Assembly: GCF_016894445.1 (NCBI RefSeq)
Contig: NZ_CP056775.1
Location: forward strand, 310,001-374,000
Source: Dyadobacter sandarakinus
GTDB taxonomy: Bacteria; Bacteroidota; Bacteroidia; Cytophagales; Spirosomataceae
Reading direction: 5' to 3'
DNA: 64,000 nucleotides
The position numbers were made by a program, and so were the translations under genes. The stretch's first letter is position 1. Each line of letters opens with the position of its first letter. Below the pieces are notes generated by a model that saw only the letters and a list, made by a program, of their open reading frames with translations, was not told the origin of the DNA and did not search any database. Of the stretch, positions 43,713 through 52,712 are shown piece after piece.

Positions 43713-43973
43713 ATGAAAAATACAAAAAACATCCTAGTTGGAGCCATGCTGGCCATGACTATTGCGACTTACGCTAATGCTTCTAATAACGTATATAAAG
43801 CAGAAGAAAAAACCAAGGTGACCGGCCTTAACCAGTCGCTGCCCGTATCGCTTCCGGCTTTGGACGGTCCGGCTCCTTTGAAAGAAAAAGTTGCCCTGGA
43901 AAACAGCAAGCATACAGCTGCACAAAAAGCAGCCATCGTAGGTCTGCAACTGAAAAGCAATACTGCGAAGTAA
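43713..43973 (+). CDS. Small secreted protein, function unknown
   Basis: 86 residues with a clear Sec signal peptide (MKNTKNILVGAMLAMTIATY, ending near ANA), leaving a mature chain of about 62 residues. The mature part is rich in Ala, Lys, Leu and Pro, with no Cys and no recognised motif (SLPVSLPALDGPAPLKEK in the middle). It has its own strong promoter and its own terminator, so it is expressed separately, and it stands just upstream of a two-component system. I do not recognise the family. Confidence 0.72.
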   Translation: MKNTKNILVGAMLAMTIATYANASNNVYKAEEKTKVTGLNQSLPVSLPALDGPAPLKEKVALENSKHTAAQKAAIVGLQLKSNTAK

Positions 43974-44003
43974 TCAGCAGCACTGACACCAGCCTCAGAA
44001 ATC

Positions 44004-44031
44004 AAAGGGAAGCACATTGCTTCCCTTTTTT
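44004..44031 (+). terminator. Intrinsic terminator after the small secreted protein
   Basis: Perfect 11-bp stem (44004-44014 with 44018-44028), three-base loop and T6. Confidence 0.88.
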
Positions 44032-44179
44032 GTTGCCCTTACTTTTTTGAAGTGCTGCTTAATACCCTAAAGTTCGCCGACATTAAAGCGAAAGCTGCGA
44101 GAAAACAATATATTTCGGGATGTTACATCCGGGATCAGCTACAAGCTGGACCGGAAAACTGACCAACCAATCCCACCTC

Positions 44180-44878
44180 ATGAAGTTGTTGCTTGTTGAA
44201 GATGAACCGAGTGTGATATCGCTGATACAGCGCAGCCTGTCGGCCTCCGGGCATGAAGTTGCCGTTGCGATGGACGGACAGTCGGGACTGCAGATGGCCT
44301 CCCAGCATGTATTTGACGTGATTATCCTGGACCTGATGCTGCCGGTGATCAATGGAATGGAAGTGTGCCGCCGCCTTCGCGATGCAGGATTTGTGACGCC
44401 TATCCTGATGCTTACGGCGCTGGGAACCACTGAAAATATTGTTTCGGGCCTGGATGCCGGTGCTGACGATTACCTGACCAAACCTTTCAAGCTGGCAGAA
44501 CTCGAAGCAAGGCTGCGGACCCTGGCCAGGCGCGGAAAAGAACCCGAATCTGACAAAACGGAACATGTACTGACGCTGGGTGACCTGGTGCTTGATAAGG
44601 ATACCAAGAAAGTAAAGCGGGGACAGGAGGAAATTGATCTTACCGCCACCGAGTTCAGGCTGCTGGAATACCTGCTGGCCAACCAGAACCGCGTGCTGAA
44701 CCGGATGGAAATCCTGGAAAATGTATGGGACATCAATTTCAACCTGGGTACCAATGTAGTGGATGTTTACATCAACTACCTGCGCAAGAAAATTGATAAA
44801 AATCACGCTGCCAAACTCATCCACACGGTATTTGGAATGGGGTACGTGCTGCGGCTTTCCTATGAAAATTCAAAATAA
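44180..44878 (+). CDS. OmpR/PhoB-family response regulator
   Basis: 232 residues. The receiver domain (1-120) has the acidic pair in LLVEDEPS, phospho-acceptor Asp51 in IILDLMLP, Thr in LMLTALG and Lys in YLTKPF. The winged-helix DNA-binding domain (about 135-228) shows TATEFRLLEYLLANQNRVLN and the recognition-helix region TNVVDVYINYLRKKID, ending GMGYVLRL. Members bind tandem 10-11-bp direct repeats. The start at 44180 begins the conserved strand. The kinase gene begins 17 bases before its stop, so the pair is coupled. Confidence 0.95.
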   Translation: MKLLLVEDEPSVISLIQRSLSASGHEVAVAMDGQSGLQMASQHVFDVIILDLMLPVINGMEVCRRLRDAGFVTPILMLTALGTTENIVSGLDAGADDYLTKPFKLAELEARLRTLARRGKEPESDKTEHVLTLGDLVLDKDTKKVKRGQEEIDLTATEFRLLEYLLANQNRVLNRMEILENVWDINFNLGTNVVDVYINYLRKKIDKNHAAKLIHTVFGMGYVLRLSYENSK

Positions 44879-46226
44879 GATCGCACTGCTTTTTACGATC
44901 CTGTCAGGAGGTATTATACTGGCACTGAGTGTCATGCTATACTTTTTTGCTACCGAAAGTATTTCAGAAAGCTTTTTCCACCGGCTCGAAGTACGCTCCG
45001 ACATTGTGGGGCACGCTGCCCTGGAAGAGAACCGGTCGCGTACATCCATTTACTACGCGATTAAGGAAAAGCACCTGGGCGATCTGCCTTTTGAGAAACA
45101 CAGGGTGATCTGGGACAAGGATACGCTCCGCATCAAAACAGTTCAGGCTCAGCTGCCCATGCCGGCTTCATTCTACACGTCCATCGGTCTCCACCGTCCG
45201 GTACGTTTTTCCAAAGGTGATACAAGCTATGTAGGGCTTGAAATCCGGCATTTGGGGCGGATGGCTGTGGTGATCTCCTCCGCCGTCGACCTGTTTGGGC
45301 AGGAAGAAATAGATTACCTTCAGAAATTGCTTGTGGTGGGCTTTCTGATATCCCTTGCGCTGGTGTTTACCTCCGGTAAACTGTTTTCCGGGCAGATCTT
45401 CAAGCCTGTAAGGCAGATCATCCGCAATGTGAACGGCATCAGCGCGCACAACCTCAACCAGCGTCTCACCGTCAAGGATACCAACGATGACATTTCTAAT
45501 CTTGCCAAAACGTTCAACGATATGCTGGACAGGCTGGAAATTACCTTTGAGATCCAGAATAACTTTGTCAGCAATGCTTCCCACGAGTTTAAAACCCCGC
45601 TTACTGTCATCAGCGGGGAGGCGCAGCTCGGACTTTCGGCTCCCGAACTTTCAGAGGCTGCCAGGCAGTCATTTACAACCATTTACAAAGAGTCGGAGCG
45701 GCTCGAACACCTAACCAATAGTATGCTGAGCCTGGCGCAAACAGGTTTTGACGGCAAAAAAGAGCAGTGGACGCAGCTGCGCATTGATGAGCTGATTATC
45801 GCCGTCAAGGAAGCTGTCAACAAAATAATGCCTTCCAATCAGGTTGAAATAGATTTTAACCTGCTACCTGAAGATGAAGAGCGACTGGTGGTAAGCGGCA
45901 ACGAAGCCCTGCTGAAAGCGGCATTTACGAACATTGTACTCAACAGCTGCAAGTACTCCGACAACAAGCCCGTGCTCATTTCCATCCGCGCCGACCGTGC
46001 CCATGTGATCGTTGACATCCTGGATCAGGGCATTGGAATTCCCGACCGTGAGATTGCCCAGATCTTCGTGCCTTTTTTCAGGGCTTCCAATACAGGTAAG
46101 TACAAGGGGTACGGGATTGGACTGCCGCTTGCACATAATATCATCCGGATGCACAAGGGGAGCGTGAACGTCGAAAGTCAGGTCGACAAAGGAACACGTT
46201 TTGTGACTTTCCTGCCCGTAGCCTAG
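44862..46226 (+). CDS. Two-component sensor histidine kinase
   Basis: 454 residues. Two membrane helices (about 7-28 and 150-170) flank a small periplasmic sensor domain of roughly 120 residues with no recognised fold. A HAMP linker follows (about 175-225), then HisKA with His241 in NASHEFKTPLTVI and an HATPase domain: N box IVLNSCKYSDN, G1 ILDQGIGIPD and G2 GYGIGLPLAHNII. It should phosphorylate the adjacent response regulator. The signal is unknown. The start overlaps the regulator gene by 17 bases. Confidence 0.94.
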   Translation: MKIQNKIALLFTILSGGIILALSVMLYFFATESISESFFHRLEVRSDIVGHAALEENRSRTSIYYAIKEKHLGDLPFEKHRVIWDKDTLRIKTVQAQLPMPASFYTSIGLHRPVRFSKGDTSYVGLEIRHLGRMAVVISSAVDLFGQEEIDYLQKLLVVGFLISLALVFTSGKLFSGQIFKPVRQIIRNVNGISAHNLNQRLTVKDTNDDISNLAKTFNDMLDRLEITFEIQNNFVSNASHEFKTPLTVISGEAQLGLSAPELSEAARQSFTTIYKESERLEHLTNSMLSLAQTGFDGKKEQWTQLRIDELIIAVKEAVNKIMPSNQVEIDFNLLPEDEERLVVSGNEALLKAAFTNIVLNSCKYSDNKPVLISIRADRAHVIVDILDQGIGIPDREIAQIFVPFFRASNTGKYKGYGIGLPLAHNIIRMHKGSVNVESQVDKGTRFVTFLPVA

Positions 46227-46249
46227 CGCCTTCTCATTACTTTCTAATA

Positions 46250-46304
46250 TTCTTAACGAATTTTAATGATCTTCTTAGACGATTATAATCGTCTTCTTAA
46301 TCGG
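46250..46304. repeat. Five 11-bp phased direct repeats (candidate regulator sites)
   Basis: Consecutive 11-mers starting at 46250, 46261, 46272, 46283 and 46294 read TTCTTAACGAA, TTTTAATGATC, TTCTTAGACGA, TTATAATCGTC and TTCTTAATCGG: a TTcTTAa core every 11 bases, one helical turn. OmpR/PhoB-type regulators bind such arrays in tandem. The array lies between the kinase gene and the UspA-like gene. Binding by the adjacent regulator is inference. Confidence 0.65.
46277..46294. repeat. 18-bp perfect palindrome within the repeat array
   Basis: AGACGATTATAATCGTCT is its own reverse complement. It is embedded in the phased repeats, has no loop or T-run, and so looks like a protein-binding site more than a terminator. 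Confidence 0.6.
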
Positions 46305-46377
46305 GCCTAATACCTCTGCTGTAACATTGCATTGTCAAATTTTTTACGAAAAAGATTGTCAATCAAAACATTGCAGC

Positions 46378-46860
46378 ATGAAGACGATCATCATACCCAG
46401 TGATTTTTCAGGTGAAAGCATCCAGGTGGCCGAAACGGTGGTGAGGGACTCGGCAGAGGAGGTCCGCCTGGTTTTTATACATCTTTTCCACGTCTCCCAC
46501 GACATCCAGGACCTGCTCTTCCTGCAGGAGCGGGAGCGTGAGTACTCCTACGTATCCGACCAGTTCTGGGAGGAATGCAAAATGCTGAAAGACTTGTTCG
46601 GAAGACGGCTCAAAAGCATCCGGATCGACTTTTACTACGGCAATAAGCTCGCTTCGTTCAAGAATTTCCTTGAACATCATGAAACTACCGCCATCGCAAT
46701 CTCTGAAAGTTACGGCGTCCCGAAGCTCAACAAAAACAGCATCGATGCCGTACCGGTGCTCAGAAAATGCGGGTACCCCATCGTCGATACCGATCTGATC
46801 CATGTATCTGCACTCACTGCATCAGGCACAACATTCCGCAGGCCCGAGGTTAATTTTTAA
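46378..46860 (+). CDS. UspA-like universal stress protein
   Basis: 160 residues. MKTIIIPSDFSGESIQVAET is the family-typical first strand and helix, with the alpha/beta pattern and ISESYGVPKLN near the position of the usual nucleotide-binding loop, but a canonical G-x2-G-x9-G-S/T motif is not evident, so it may not bind ATP. Cytoplasmic. Role probably in stress adaptation. The bestrophin gene follows after 20 bases, indicating an operon, and the 11-bp repeat array lies upstream. ATG 46378 starts the conserved strand. Confidence 0.65.
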   Translation: MKTIIIPSDFSGESIQVAETVVRDSAEEVRLVFIHLFHVSHDIQDLLFLQEREREYSYVSDQFWEECKMLKDLFGRRLKSIRIDFYYGNKLASFKNFLEHHETTAIAISESYGVPKLNKNSIDAVPVLRKCGYPIVDTDLIHVSALTASGTTFRRPEVNF

Positions 46861-46880
46861 TACAAAAAAACAGTCCGATT

Positions 46881-47789
46881 ATGCTTTTGAAGAAAAATAT
46901 CCCGATAGGTTACATTTTTGGTAAAATCAAGTACCAGGTGTTGTTTGTGACTGTTTATGGGGTAGCCATTGAAGTAATCTACCAGAATTACCATATCACC
47001 AACATCACCATCCCCATTACCGTCACGTCCGTGCTGGGTACCATCATCTCCCTGCTGCTGGCATTCCGGTCCAATCAGGCCTATGACCGCTGGTGGGAAG
47101 CCCGCATTGTGTGGGGCGCGATCGTGAACGATTCCCGCACCTTCGCCCGGCAGGTGATTTCGTTGATGGACGACAGCTTTCAGCCGCTGGCGCTGGACGC
47201 ATTCAAACAGCGGATGATCAACCGGCAGATTGCCTGGTGCTATGCATTGGGTAAAGGGCTGCGTAAGGAAGATCCCATGTCCATTGTCCGCAAGCACCTT
47301 TCGGAAGAGGATTTTGAGTATATCAAGGAATTTGATACCAAGCACGTGGGACTGATGCAGCTGCACGCCCGTGACCTCAACAATGCATTGAAGCAGGGCT
47401 GGATCAATGCATATCAGCAAGTTGAAATTGACCGGACGGTTACGCGTCTTTGCGATGCGATGGGCAAGTGTGAGCGGATCAAAAACACCGTTTTTCCCGC
47501 AACATACAGCCTCTACATTCACTTGGCACTCAACTTTTTTGTCCTGCTGCTGCCATTTGCACTGGTTGATCTGTTTGGATTTCTGATGGTGCCGGTGCTG
47601 GTAGTGACTACGTCCTTCTTTTTCCTGATTGAAAAAATGGCCATTCACTTACAGGATCCGTTTGAGAACAAGCCGACGGACACGCCGATGCTGACAATTT
47701 CAAGCAACATTGAGCGTGACCTTAAACAGATGACGAAAGACCATTATGAGCCTTCGCCCCAGCATGCGGGTAAGTTTTACGTTCTCTGA
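46881..47789 (+). CDS. Bestrophin-family (YneE/RFP-TM) membrane protein
   Basis: 302 residues. Bacterial bestrophins are pentameric inner-membrane channels, mostly for monovalent ions. Membrane segments appear at about 20-38, 47-65, 212-232 and 235-250. Family signatures are ISLLLAFRSNQAYDRWWEAR after the second segment and the FPATYS and DPFENKPTDTPM stretches near the C-terminus. Ion selectivity cannot be inferred. Likely co-transcribed with the UspA-like gene upstream, and it ends just before a strong terminator. Confidence 0.9.
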   Translation: MLLKKNIPIGYIFGKIKYQVLFVTVYGVAIEVIYQNYHITNITIPITVTSVLGTIISLLLAFRSNQAYDRWWEARIVWGAIVNDSRTFARQVISLMDDSFQPLALDAFKQRMINRQIAWCYALGKGLRKEDPMSIVRKHLSEEDFEYIKEFDTKHVGLMQLHARDLNNALKQGWINAYQQVEIDRTVTRLCDAMGKCERIKNTVFPATYSLYIHLALNFFVLLLPFALVDLFGFLMVPVLVVTTSFFFLIEKMAIHLQDPFENKPTDTPMLTISSNIERDLKQMTKDHYEPSPQHAGKFYVL

Positions 47790-47795
47790 ACATCC

Positions 47796-47826
47796 AAACG
47801 CCGGCATTCAGCCGGCGTTTTCTTTT
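47796..47826. terminator. Terminator between bestrophin and the convergent gene
   Basis: Perfect 10-bp stem (47796-47805 with 47811-47820), five-base loop and TCTTTT, six bases after the bestrophin stop codon. Confidence 0.88.
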
Positions 47827-47829
47827 GCA

Positions 47830-48711
47830 CTACCATTTGCGAAGGCCATTGTGGATATCCGTGAGAATGCTGCAGTCGTCCCGCACCCAGTTGCCTGTGT
47901 TGTGCCCGGGATGTTTGGCTTTGAGCAGATAGTCCTCGAAAATAGCCCGGGCTTCCAGCGCATTTTCACGCGAATAAAAACAGTTGATCCACGACTGAGG
48001 CATTTTGTCTTCTTTTACCACACCCACTCCTACATTGAAAAGCTTGATAATACCCTCCGAGAACTCCCACGAAACCGTTTGATCCTTCCTGAGCGCGGCA
48101 TTATTGAGCAGGTAGGCATTATGCCGGATGTAGTTGGTAAGCCGGTAAACAAGCTGGCTGCGGTTTTCGGGGCGCTGGGGCCGGATGCGCCAGGTGTTGT
48201 TGGATGGATGAAAAGGATCTTCCCTGAACCCACCGGTGCGCCGCGCATACTCTACCAGCGACACGCTGTTGCCCGGCGAGAAATCAAGTACCAGCATCCG
48301 CGATCCCTCCCGGGTTACGTCAAAGTCCATCGCGATTTCCAGAGTACTCCGGCCTGAGGTCAGGAAAAGGGACGACGTGCTTGTGTCAACGGCCCACCGG
48401 CCCTGGTCGTACTCACCATTGGTGCGGATCTGCGTAAATGTACTGTCTTCAAAAAAAGAGATCAGCAGCTCATGGTTGTCGGTTACCTGTTGTCTCAGCA
48501 GCTTTTTTCCGCGCGGGTCCACGATCATCGCCTCATCCATTTCACTGATTCCCGTCAGTCGCCAGGTACCGCTGAGGTTCCGGCTGCGCGCGAGTTCCAT
48601 CCGCTCGCGGTAGCTCAGTGCCGGCTTTTTGATCCCGGAGCGGTATATGATCCCGTGGTGGTCGAATATCGTGATCATAATAAAGAGCAAAAGAAGCTTG
48701 ACGGCAGTCAT
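47830..48711 (-). CDS. Hypothetical lipocalin-like envelope protein
   Basis: 293 residues. The N-terminus has one hydrophobic stretch (MTAVKLLLLFIMITIFDHHG) that could be a signal anchor. From about residue 45, NLSGTWRLTGISE and the following beta-rich run recall lipocalin-like domains of Bacteroidota, but no exact family can be fixed. The C-terminal half (residues 170-293) is charged and helical with no known motif. Envelope location is inference. It is monocistronic, converging on the bestrophin gene and divergent from the giant PVC-type gene. Confidence 0.65.
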   Translation of the reverse strand: MTAVKLLLLFIMITIFDHHGIIYRSGIKKPALSYRERMELARSRNLSGTWRLTGISEMDEAMIVDPRGKKLLRQQVTDNHELLISFFEDSTFTQIRTNGEYDQGRWAVDTSTSSLFLTSGRSTLEIAMDFDVTREGSRMLVLDFSPGNSVSLVEYARRTGGFREDPFHPSNNTWRIRPQRPENRSQLVYRLTNYIRHNAYLLNNAALRKDQTVSWEFSEGIIKLFNVGVGVVKEDKMPQSWINCFYSRENALEARAIFEDYLLKAKHPGHNTGNWVRDDCSILTDIHNGLRKW

Positions 48712-48872
48712 ACGGGATCAGGCAGGTCGGTATGGATAAATTTATGAAATTCTTTAAACAACAAAATATAACTGCAAACGCAGGATTGAGTAAGTCACGT
48801 CTTTCTGCATCTTATCAGTTGGGGTTATATTTTTCAAAACCCGTATTTTCCTAAATCCAGGCAACTGTTAAC

Positions 48873-51800
48873 ATGTACTTTTTAAAATCTTTACCTGCCC
48901 TGCTGGTAGCAGCATTGCTCTGCTTCGGCCTGCAACAACAACCAAAACGCGAAATGCCGCCCATCGCCGACCCGCAGCTCCGCGCTGTGCAAAGTGCTGA
49001 TGGTGAAATGATCCGGATTTTCCGGGCCGGTGAAACCAGGCCTGTTCTCACCCAGAATGCAAAGGCGGATTTCCGGCCTTACCTGCACCCGATTGTCGCA
49101 CCCGATGGAAAAGGAGTGCTGACGGAGTACAGCCCGGGTCATCACAAACATCAGACCGGCATATATTGGGGCTATACCCGCGTCAACGGTCGCGATTATT
49201 TTCACCACCCGTCAGACGGATATTGGAAAAAAGTGTCCTCGAAAGTGACCGCGGCAAAAGGCAAGGAGGTGAAGTGGCAGACCGTCTATCATCTCCTTGA
49301 CTCGGCAGGCACCGCCGTGTTGACCGAAACCCAGAACTGGACCATGCGGCAAAAAAACGGGAAGTACCTGCTGGACCTTGAATGGAATGGCGAAGCCCAG
49401 ACGGACGTCACCATCGGCAAGTACGATTATGGCGGTCTGTTTGTGCGGATGCCGTGGAAAGAAGGTATCAAAGGGGAAGTAGTAAACGCTGCACGGCAGA
49501 AAAACGAAAAAGCCGAGGGGCAGGCCGCTCATTGGGTGGACATCGGGATGCAGGTGGAAGGCCGCAGAGACCTGGCGCATATTGCCATTCTGGATCACAA
49601 ACAAAACAAAGGATATCCCCAGACCTGGCGGGTGGACAGTCAGCTGGGAGCCGGCCCGGCACGCGCGCGCAGCGGGGATTGGTTTATCAAAAAAGGCGAA
49701 ACCGAGACCATCAGGCACGAACTCGTTATTTACACAGGTGAGCTGGATGATGTAGCACTTAATAAAACCTTTGGCGAGTTTGTGGGTGATAACGGAATTT
49801 ACAACGCCACTGCATTGTGGGCGCTGGCACAAAAGGAGGGGCGGGAAGCCAAGTTCCTGAGTGCGCAGGAGGCAGTTGCATCCATGACCATCAAAGACGG
49901 GTACCAGGTAAATGCATGGGCTTCCGAACCGATGATGACACAGCCGATGGCATTTTGCTGGGACGATAAAGGCCGGATGTGGATTGCCGAAAACAAGGAT
50001 TACGAATCCCGCGGCAAGGGCTTCTCCAATGCAGGTACCAGCCGCATCCTGATTTTGGAAGATACCGACAAAGACGGAATTGCCGATTCCCGGAAAGTGT
50101 TTGCTGAGGGTATCGCATTTCCTTCTGCCCTCGCAGTGGGCTTTGACGGTGTATTTGTGGGGGCGCCGCCCAATTTGCTTTTTATACCGGACAAAAATGG
50201 TGACGACAAGGCCGATATGGATGATATTCAGGTACGGCTTACCGGCTGGGGCATCCGCGACCGCCATGAGACACTCAACAGCTTTCACTGGGGACCTGAT
50301 GGCTGGCTGTACGGTCTGCAGGGTTTTGCAACACCGTCCACTGTAGGGAAGCCTGCAGGAAAAGGAAAGCTGTACCGGCACAAAGATCCGTTTCCGGAGA
50401 ACATCCAGGTTGAAGATGGCGTGGAGATCAATGGAGGAGTGTGGCGGTACCATCCTGTAAAGCAAAAGTTTGAAGTTGTTGCACACGGCTTTTCCAATCC
50501 GTGGGGCATTGATCATGATGCCAAGGGGCAACTCTTTATTACAGCCTGCGTCATCCCGCATTTGTGGCATGTGGTGCCCGGCGGGATCTACCACCGGCAG
50601 GGCGGGCAGCATTTCAATCCCTACGTTTATAATGACATCAAGACGATCGCTGATCACAGTCACCGCTCAGCACATGGAGGCGCGCGCATTTACCAGTCTG
50701 ATGCATTTCCGGCCTCTGAGAAAGGCAAGATTTTCATGGCCAACATTCACGAGCATGGCATTTTATCGGACATACTGACACCAAAGGGTTCCGGTTTTAC
50801 AGGCAGCCATTCCGACGACTTTATGATGGCCAACAATGCACAGTGGGTGGGATTCAGCATGGAAACGGGACCGGAAGGTGCCTTGTATGTACTCGACTGG
50901 CACGATGCGGATATCTGCGGCTCCGACGTACTGAACTCGGAAACAGGCCGTATTTTCAGGATTACACCCAAAAATTCACTGGCTGAGCATTTTCCCAACC
51001 GCTACGCGGATCTTAATACACTGAGCGATCTGGAACTGGCTTCGCTGCAAACCAGCAAAAGCGACTGGCATGCGCGGCGGGCAAGGGTCATCCTGCAAAA
51101 CCGGGCAGTAAAGGGCAATATTTCCGAAGCTGCAATCGGAAAACTGAATGCTATATTCAGCGAAGGCAGTCCGGACGATCGTTTGCGGGCTATGTGGGCA
51201 CTGCAGGTGATCAATGCATTGTCCGGAAATCAGCTTACTGCTTCGCTGTCAGACAAAGATGCGTATGTACGTGCCTGGTCGATCCAGTTTTTATGTGAAA
51301 ATGGCCAGCCCGCTCCTGAGGTAACTGCAAAGCTGGCCGAGCTGGCCAAGAAAGATCCCTCACCTGTAGTGCGGCTGTACCTGGCCTCTGCTTTACAGCG
51401 CATTGAAGCTGCCTCCAAGTGGAAGCTGGCTTCTGCACTTCTTGCACATGGCGAGGATGCAAATGATCATAATCTGCCTAAAATGATCTGGTTCGGCATT
51501 GAGCCGCTCGTGAAAGAGAATCCTGCGAAAGCACTGGAAATGTCGGCCACGTCGAAGCTCCCGATGGTTACTGCATTCATCGCCCGGCGTACCGTGGACG
51601 CCGACCAGGTAGAAACCCTCATTGCTGCCATCGGGAAAGCGCCTGTCAACAGAATGGACTTGCTGAAAGGAATGCAGGATGCACTGGCCGGCCGGACCGA
51701 TATCAAGACACCTGCCAACTGGCCGCCTGTACTGGCCAGGTTAAAGCAGTCGGATAAAGCGACGGCTTCGCTGGCCACAGAGCTGAACCGGCAGTTTGGT

Positions 51801-52706
51801 AACACCGAGGCAGCCAAAGCCGACCTGGCTACGTTGAAAAGCAAAAGTGCTACTTTGGAGCAAAAGCAGAAAGCATTACAGTCTCTCACGGTCCGACAGC
51901 GTCCTGAGCTTGAAGCGGAGCTGCCCGCATTGCTCAATAATGCCGCACTTCGTGCCGATGCGATCCGGAGCGTAGCTGCATTTGAAAGTGAGCCCCTGGC
52001 CAAGTCCCTGATTGAGAATTATCCCCGTTTTTCAAGAACAGAAAAAGCGGAGGCAATCCAGACCCTTGCTTCAAGACCCAAATCGGGCTGGCTGCTTACA
52101 CAGGCCATTGCCAGCAAAACAATTCCGAAAAAGGATGTTCCTACCTATGTGGCCCGGCAGCTGAGGCGCGTGGTAGGCAGCGGATTTGTGGAAGTGTGGG
52201 GACCTATCGACCACGTCGCCTTTGATGAGAAAGCTTACAAGAAGTACAAGGACCTGCTGAGTGAAAAATCTGTGGCAGAGGCAAGCAAGGCTCGGGGCAG
52301 GATTGTGTTTCAGCGTACCTGTGCGCCCTGCCACAAGCTTTATGGTGAAGGCGGCGTGATCGGTCCGGAGCTGACGGGCTCCAACCGTGCTAACCTGGAT
52401 TACCTCCTCGGCAACATTCTTGATCCAAGCGGCGAAATCCAGGACGACTACAAGATGGTGGTAGTAACCATGCGCGACGGACGGACGTATGTGGGTAATG
52501 TAGCCAAAGAAACCGATCGTCAGCTAACCCTCCGTGTGGTGGGGCAGGATGCAGTGGTTGTCAACAAGGCCGACATTCAGACCCGTGAAGTAAATGAAGC
52601 CTCCATGATGCCGACGGGTTTGCTGGATAACCTGACCGATAAGGAAGTAACGGAATTAATCGCCTATTTGAAGACAAACGCGCAGGTTCCGCTGGTAGGG
52701 AGATAG
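48873..52706 (+). CDS. DUF6807-PVC-type dehydrogenase-cytochrome c fusion protein
   Basis: 1277 residues with a signal peptide (about 1-20). Part 1 (about 25-320) is a DUF6807/PmoA-family domain: RPYLHPIVAPDG and SPGHHKHQTGIYWGY. Part 2 (about 330-690) is the beta-propeller of PVC-type dehydrogenases: GRMWIAENKDYESRG, DTDKDGIADSRKVFAEGIAF and WGPDGWLYGLQG. Part 3 (about 700-1110) is an alpha-helical HEAT-like array. Part 4 carries a cytochrome c domain with the haem site Cys1150, Cys1153, His1154 in CAPCHKLYGEGG. It is expected in the periplasm, perhaps oxidising a sugar or polyol and passing electrons on through the haem. A fusion of DUF6807 with the other three is unusual to my knowledge. 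Confidence 0.87.
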   Translation: MYFLKSLPALLVAALLCFGLQQQPKREMPPIADPQLRAVQSADGEMIRIFRAGETRPVLTQNAKADFRPYLHPIVAPDGKGVLTEYSPGHHKHQTGIYWGYTRVNGRDYFHHPSDGYWKKVSSKVTAAKGKEVKWQTVYHLLDSAGTAVLTETQNWTMRQKNGKYLLDLEWNGEAQTDVTIGKYDYGGLFVRMPWKEGIKGEVVNAARQKNEKAEGQAAHWVDIGMQVEGRRDLAHIAILDHKQNKGYPQTWRVDSQLGAGPARARSGDWFIKKGETETIRHELVIYTGELDDVALNKTFGEFVGDNGIYNATALWALAQKEGREAKFLSAQEAVASMTIKDGYQVNAWASEPMMTQPMAFCWDDKGRMWIAENKDYESRGKGFSNAGTSRILILEDTDKDGIADSRKVFAEGIAFPSALAVGFDGVFVGAPPNLLFIPDKNGDDKADMDDIQVRLTGWGIRDRHETLNSFHWGPDGWLYGLQGFATPSTVGKPAGKGKLYRHKDPFPENIQVEDGVEINGGVWRYHPVKQKFEVVAHGFSNPWGIDHDAKGQLFITACVIPHLWHVVPGGIYHRQGGQHFNPYVYNDIKTIADHSHRSAHGGARIYQSDAFPASEKGKIFMANIHEHGILSDILTPKGSGFTGSHSDDFMMANNAQWVGFSMETGPEGALYVLDWHDADICGSDVLNSETGRIFRITPKNSLAEHFPNRYADLNTLSDLELASLQTSKSDWHARRARVILQNRAVKGNISEAAIGKLNAIFSEGSPDDRLRAMWALQVINALSGNQLTASLSDKDAYVRAWSIQFLCENGQPAPEVTAKLAELAKKDPSPVVRLYLASALQRIEAASKWKLASALLAHGEDANDHNLPKMIWFGIEPLVKENPAKALEMSATSKLPMVTAFIARRTVDADQVETLIAAIGKAPVNRMDLLKGMQDALAGRTDIKTPANWPPVLARLKQSDKATASLATELNRQFGNTEAAKADLATLKSKSATLEQKQKALQSLTVRQRPELEAELPALLNNAALRADAIRSVAAFESEPLAKSLIENYPRFSRTEKAEAIQTLASRPKSGWLLTQAIASKTIPKKDVPTYVARQLRRVVGSGFVEVWGPIDHVAFDEKAYKKYKDLLSEKSVAEASKARGRIVFQRTCAPCHKLYGEGGVIGPELTGSNRANLDYLLGNILDPSGEIQDDYKMVVVTMRDGRTYVGNVAKETDRQLTLRVVGQDAVVVNKADIQTREVNEASMMPTGLLDNLTDKEVTELIAYLKTNAQVPLVGR

Positions 52707-52712
52707 GATTTT

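Noticed and set aside
43547-43777. 76-codon plus-strand frame across the promoter of the small secreted protein
   Set aside because: It overlaps the promoter and the real gene in another frame and has a composition unlike proteins here.
46277-46294. 18-bp palindrome as terminator of the histidine kinase gene
   Set aside because: It has no loop and no T-run and is better explained as part of the phased regulator sites.
46857-47648. 263-codon minus-strand frame opposite bestrophin
   Set aside because: His/Gln-rich translation with no family pattern; the plus strand encodes a clear bestrophin.
49212-50663. Long minus-strand open frame (483 codons) inside the PVC-type gene
   Set aside because: It is antisense to strongly conserved domains and has no family features; it arises from codon composition of the real gene.
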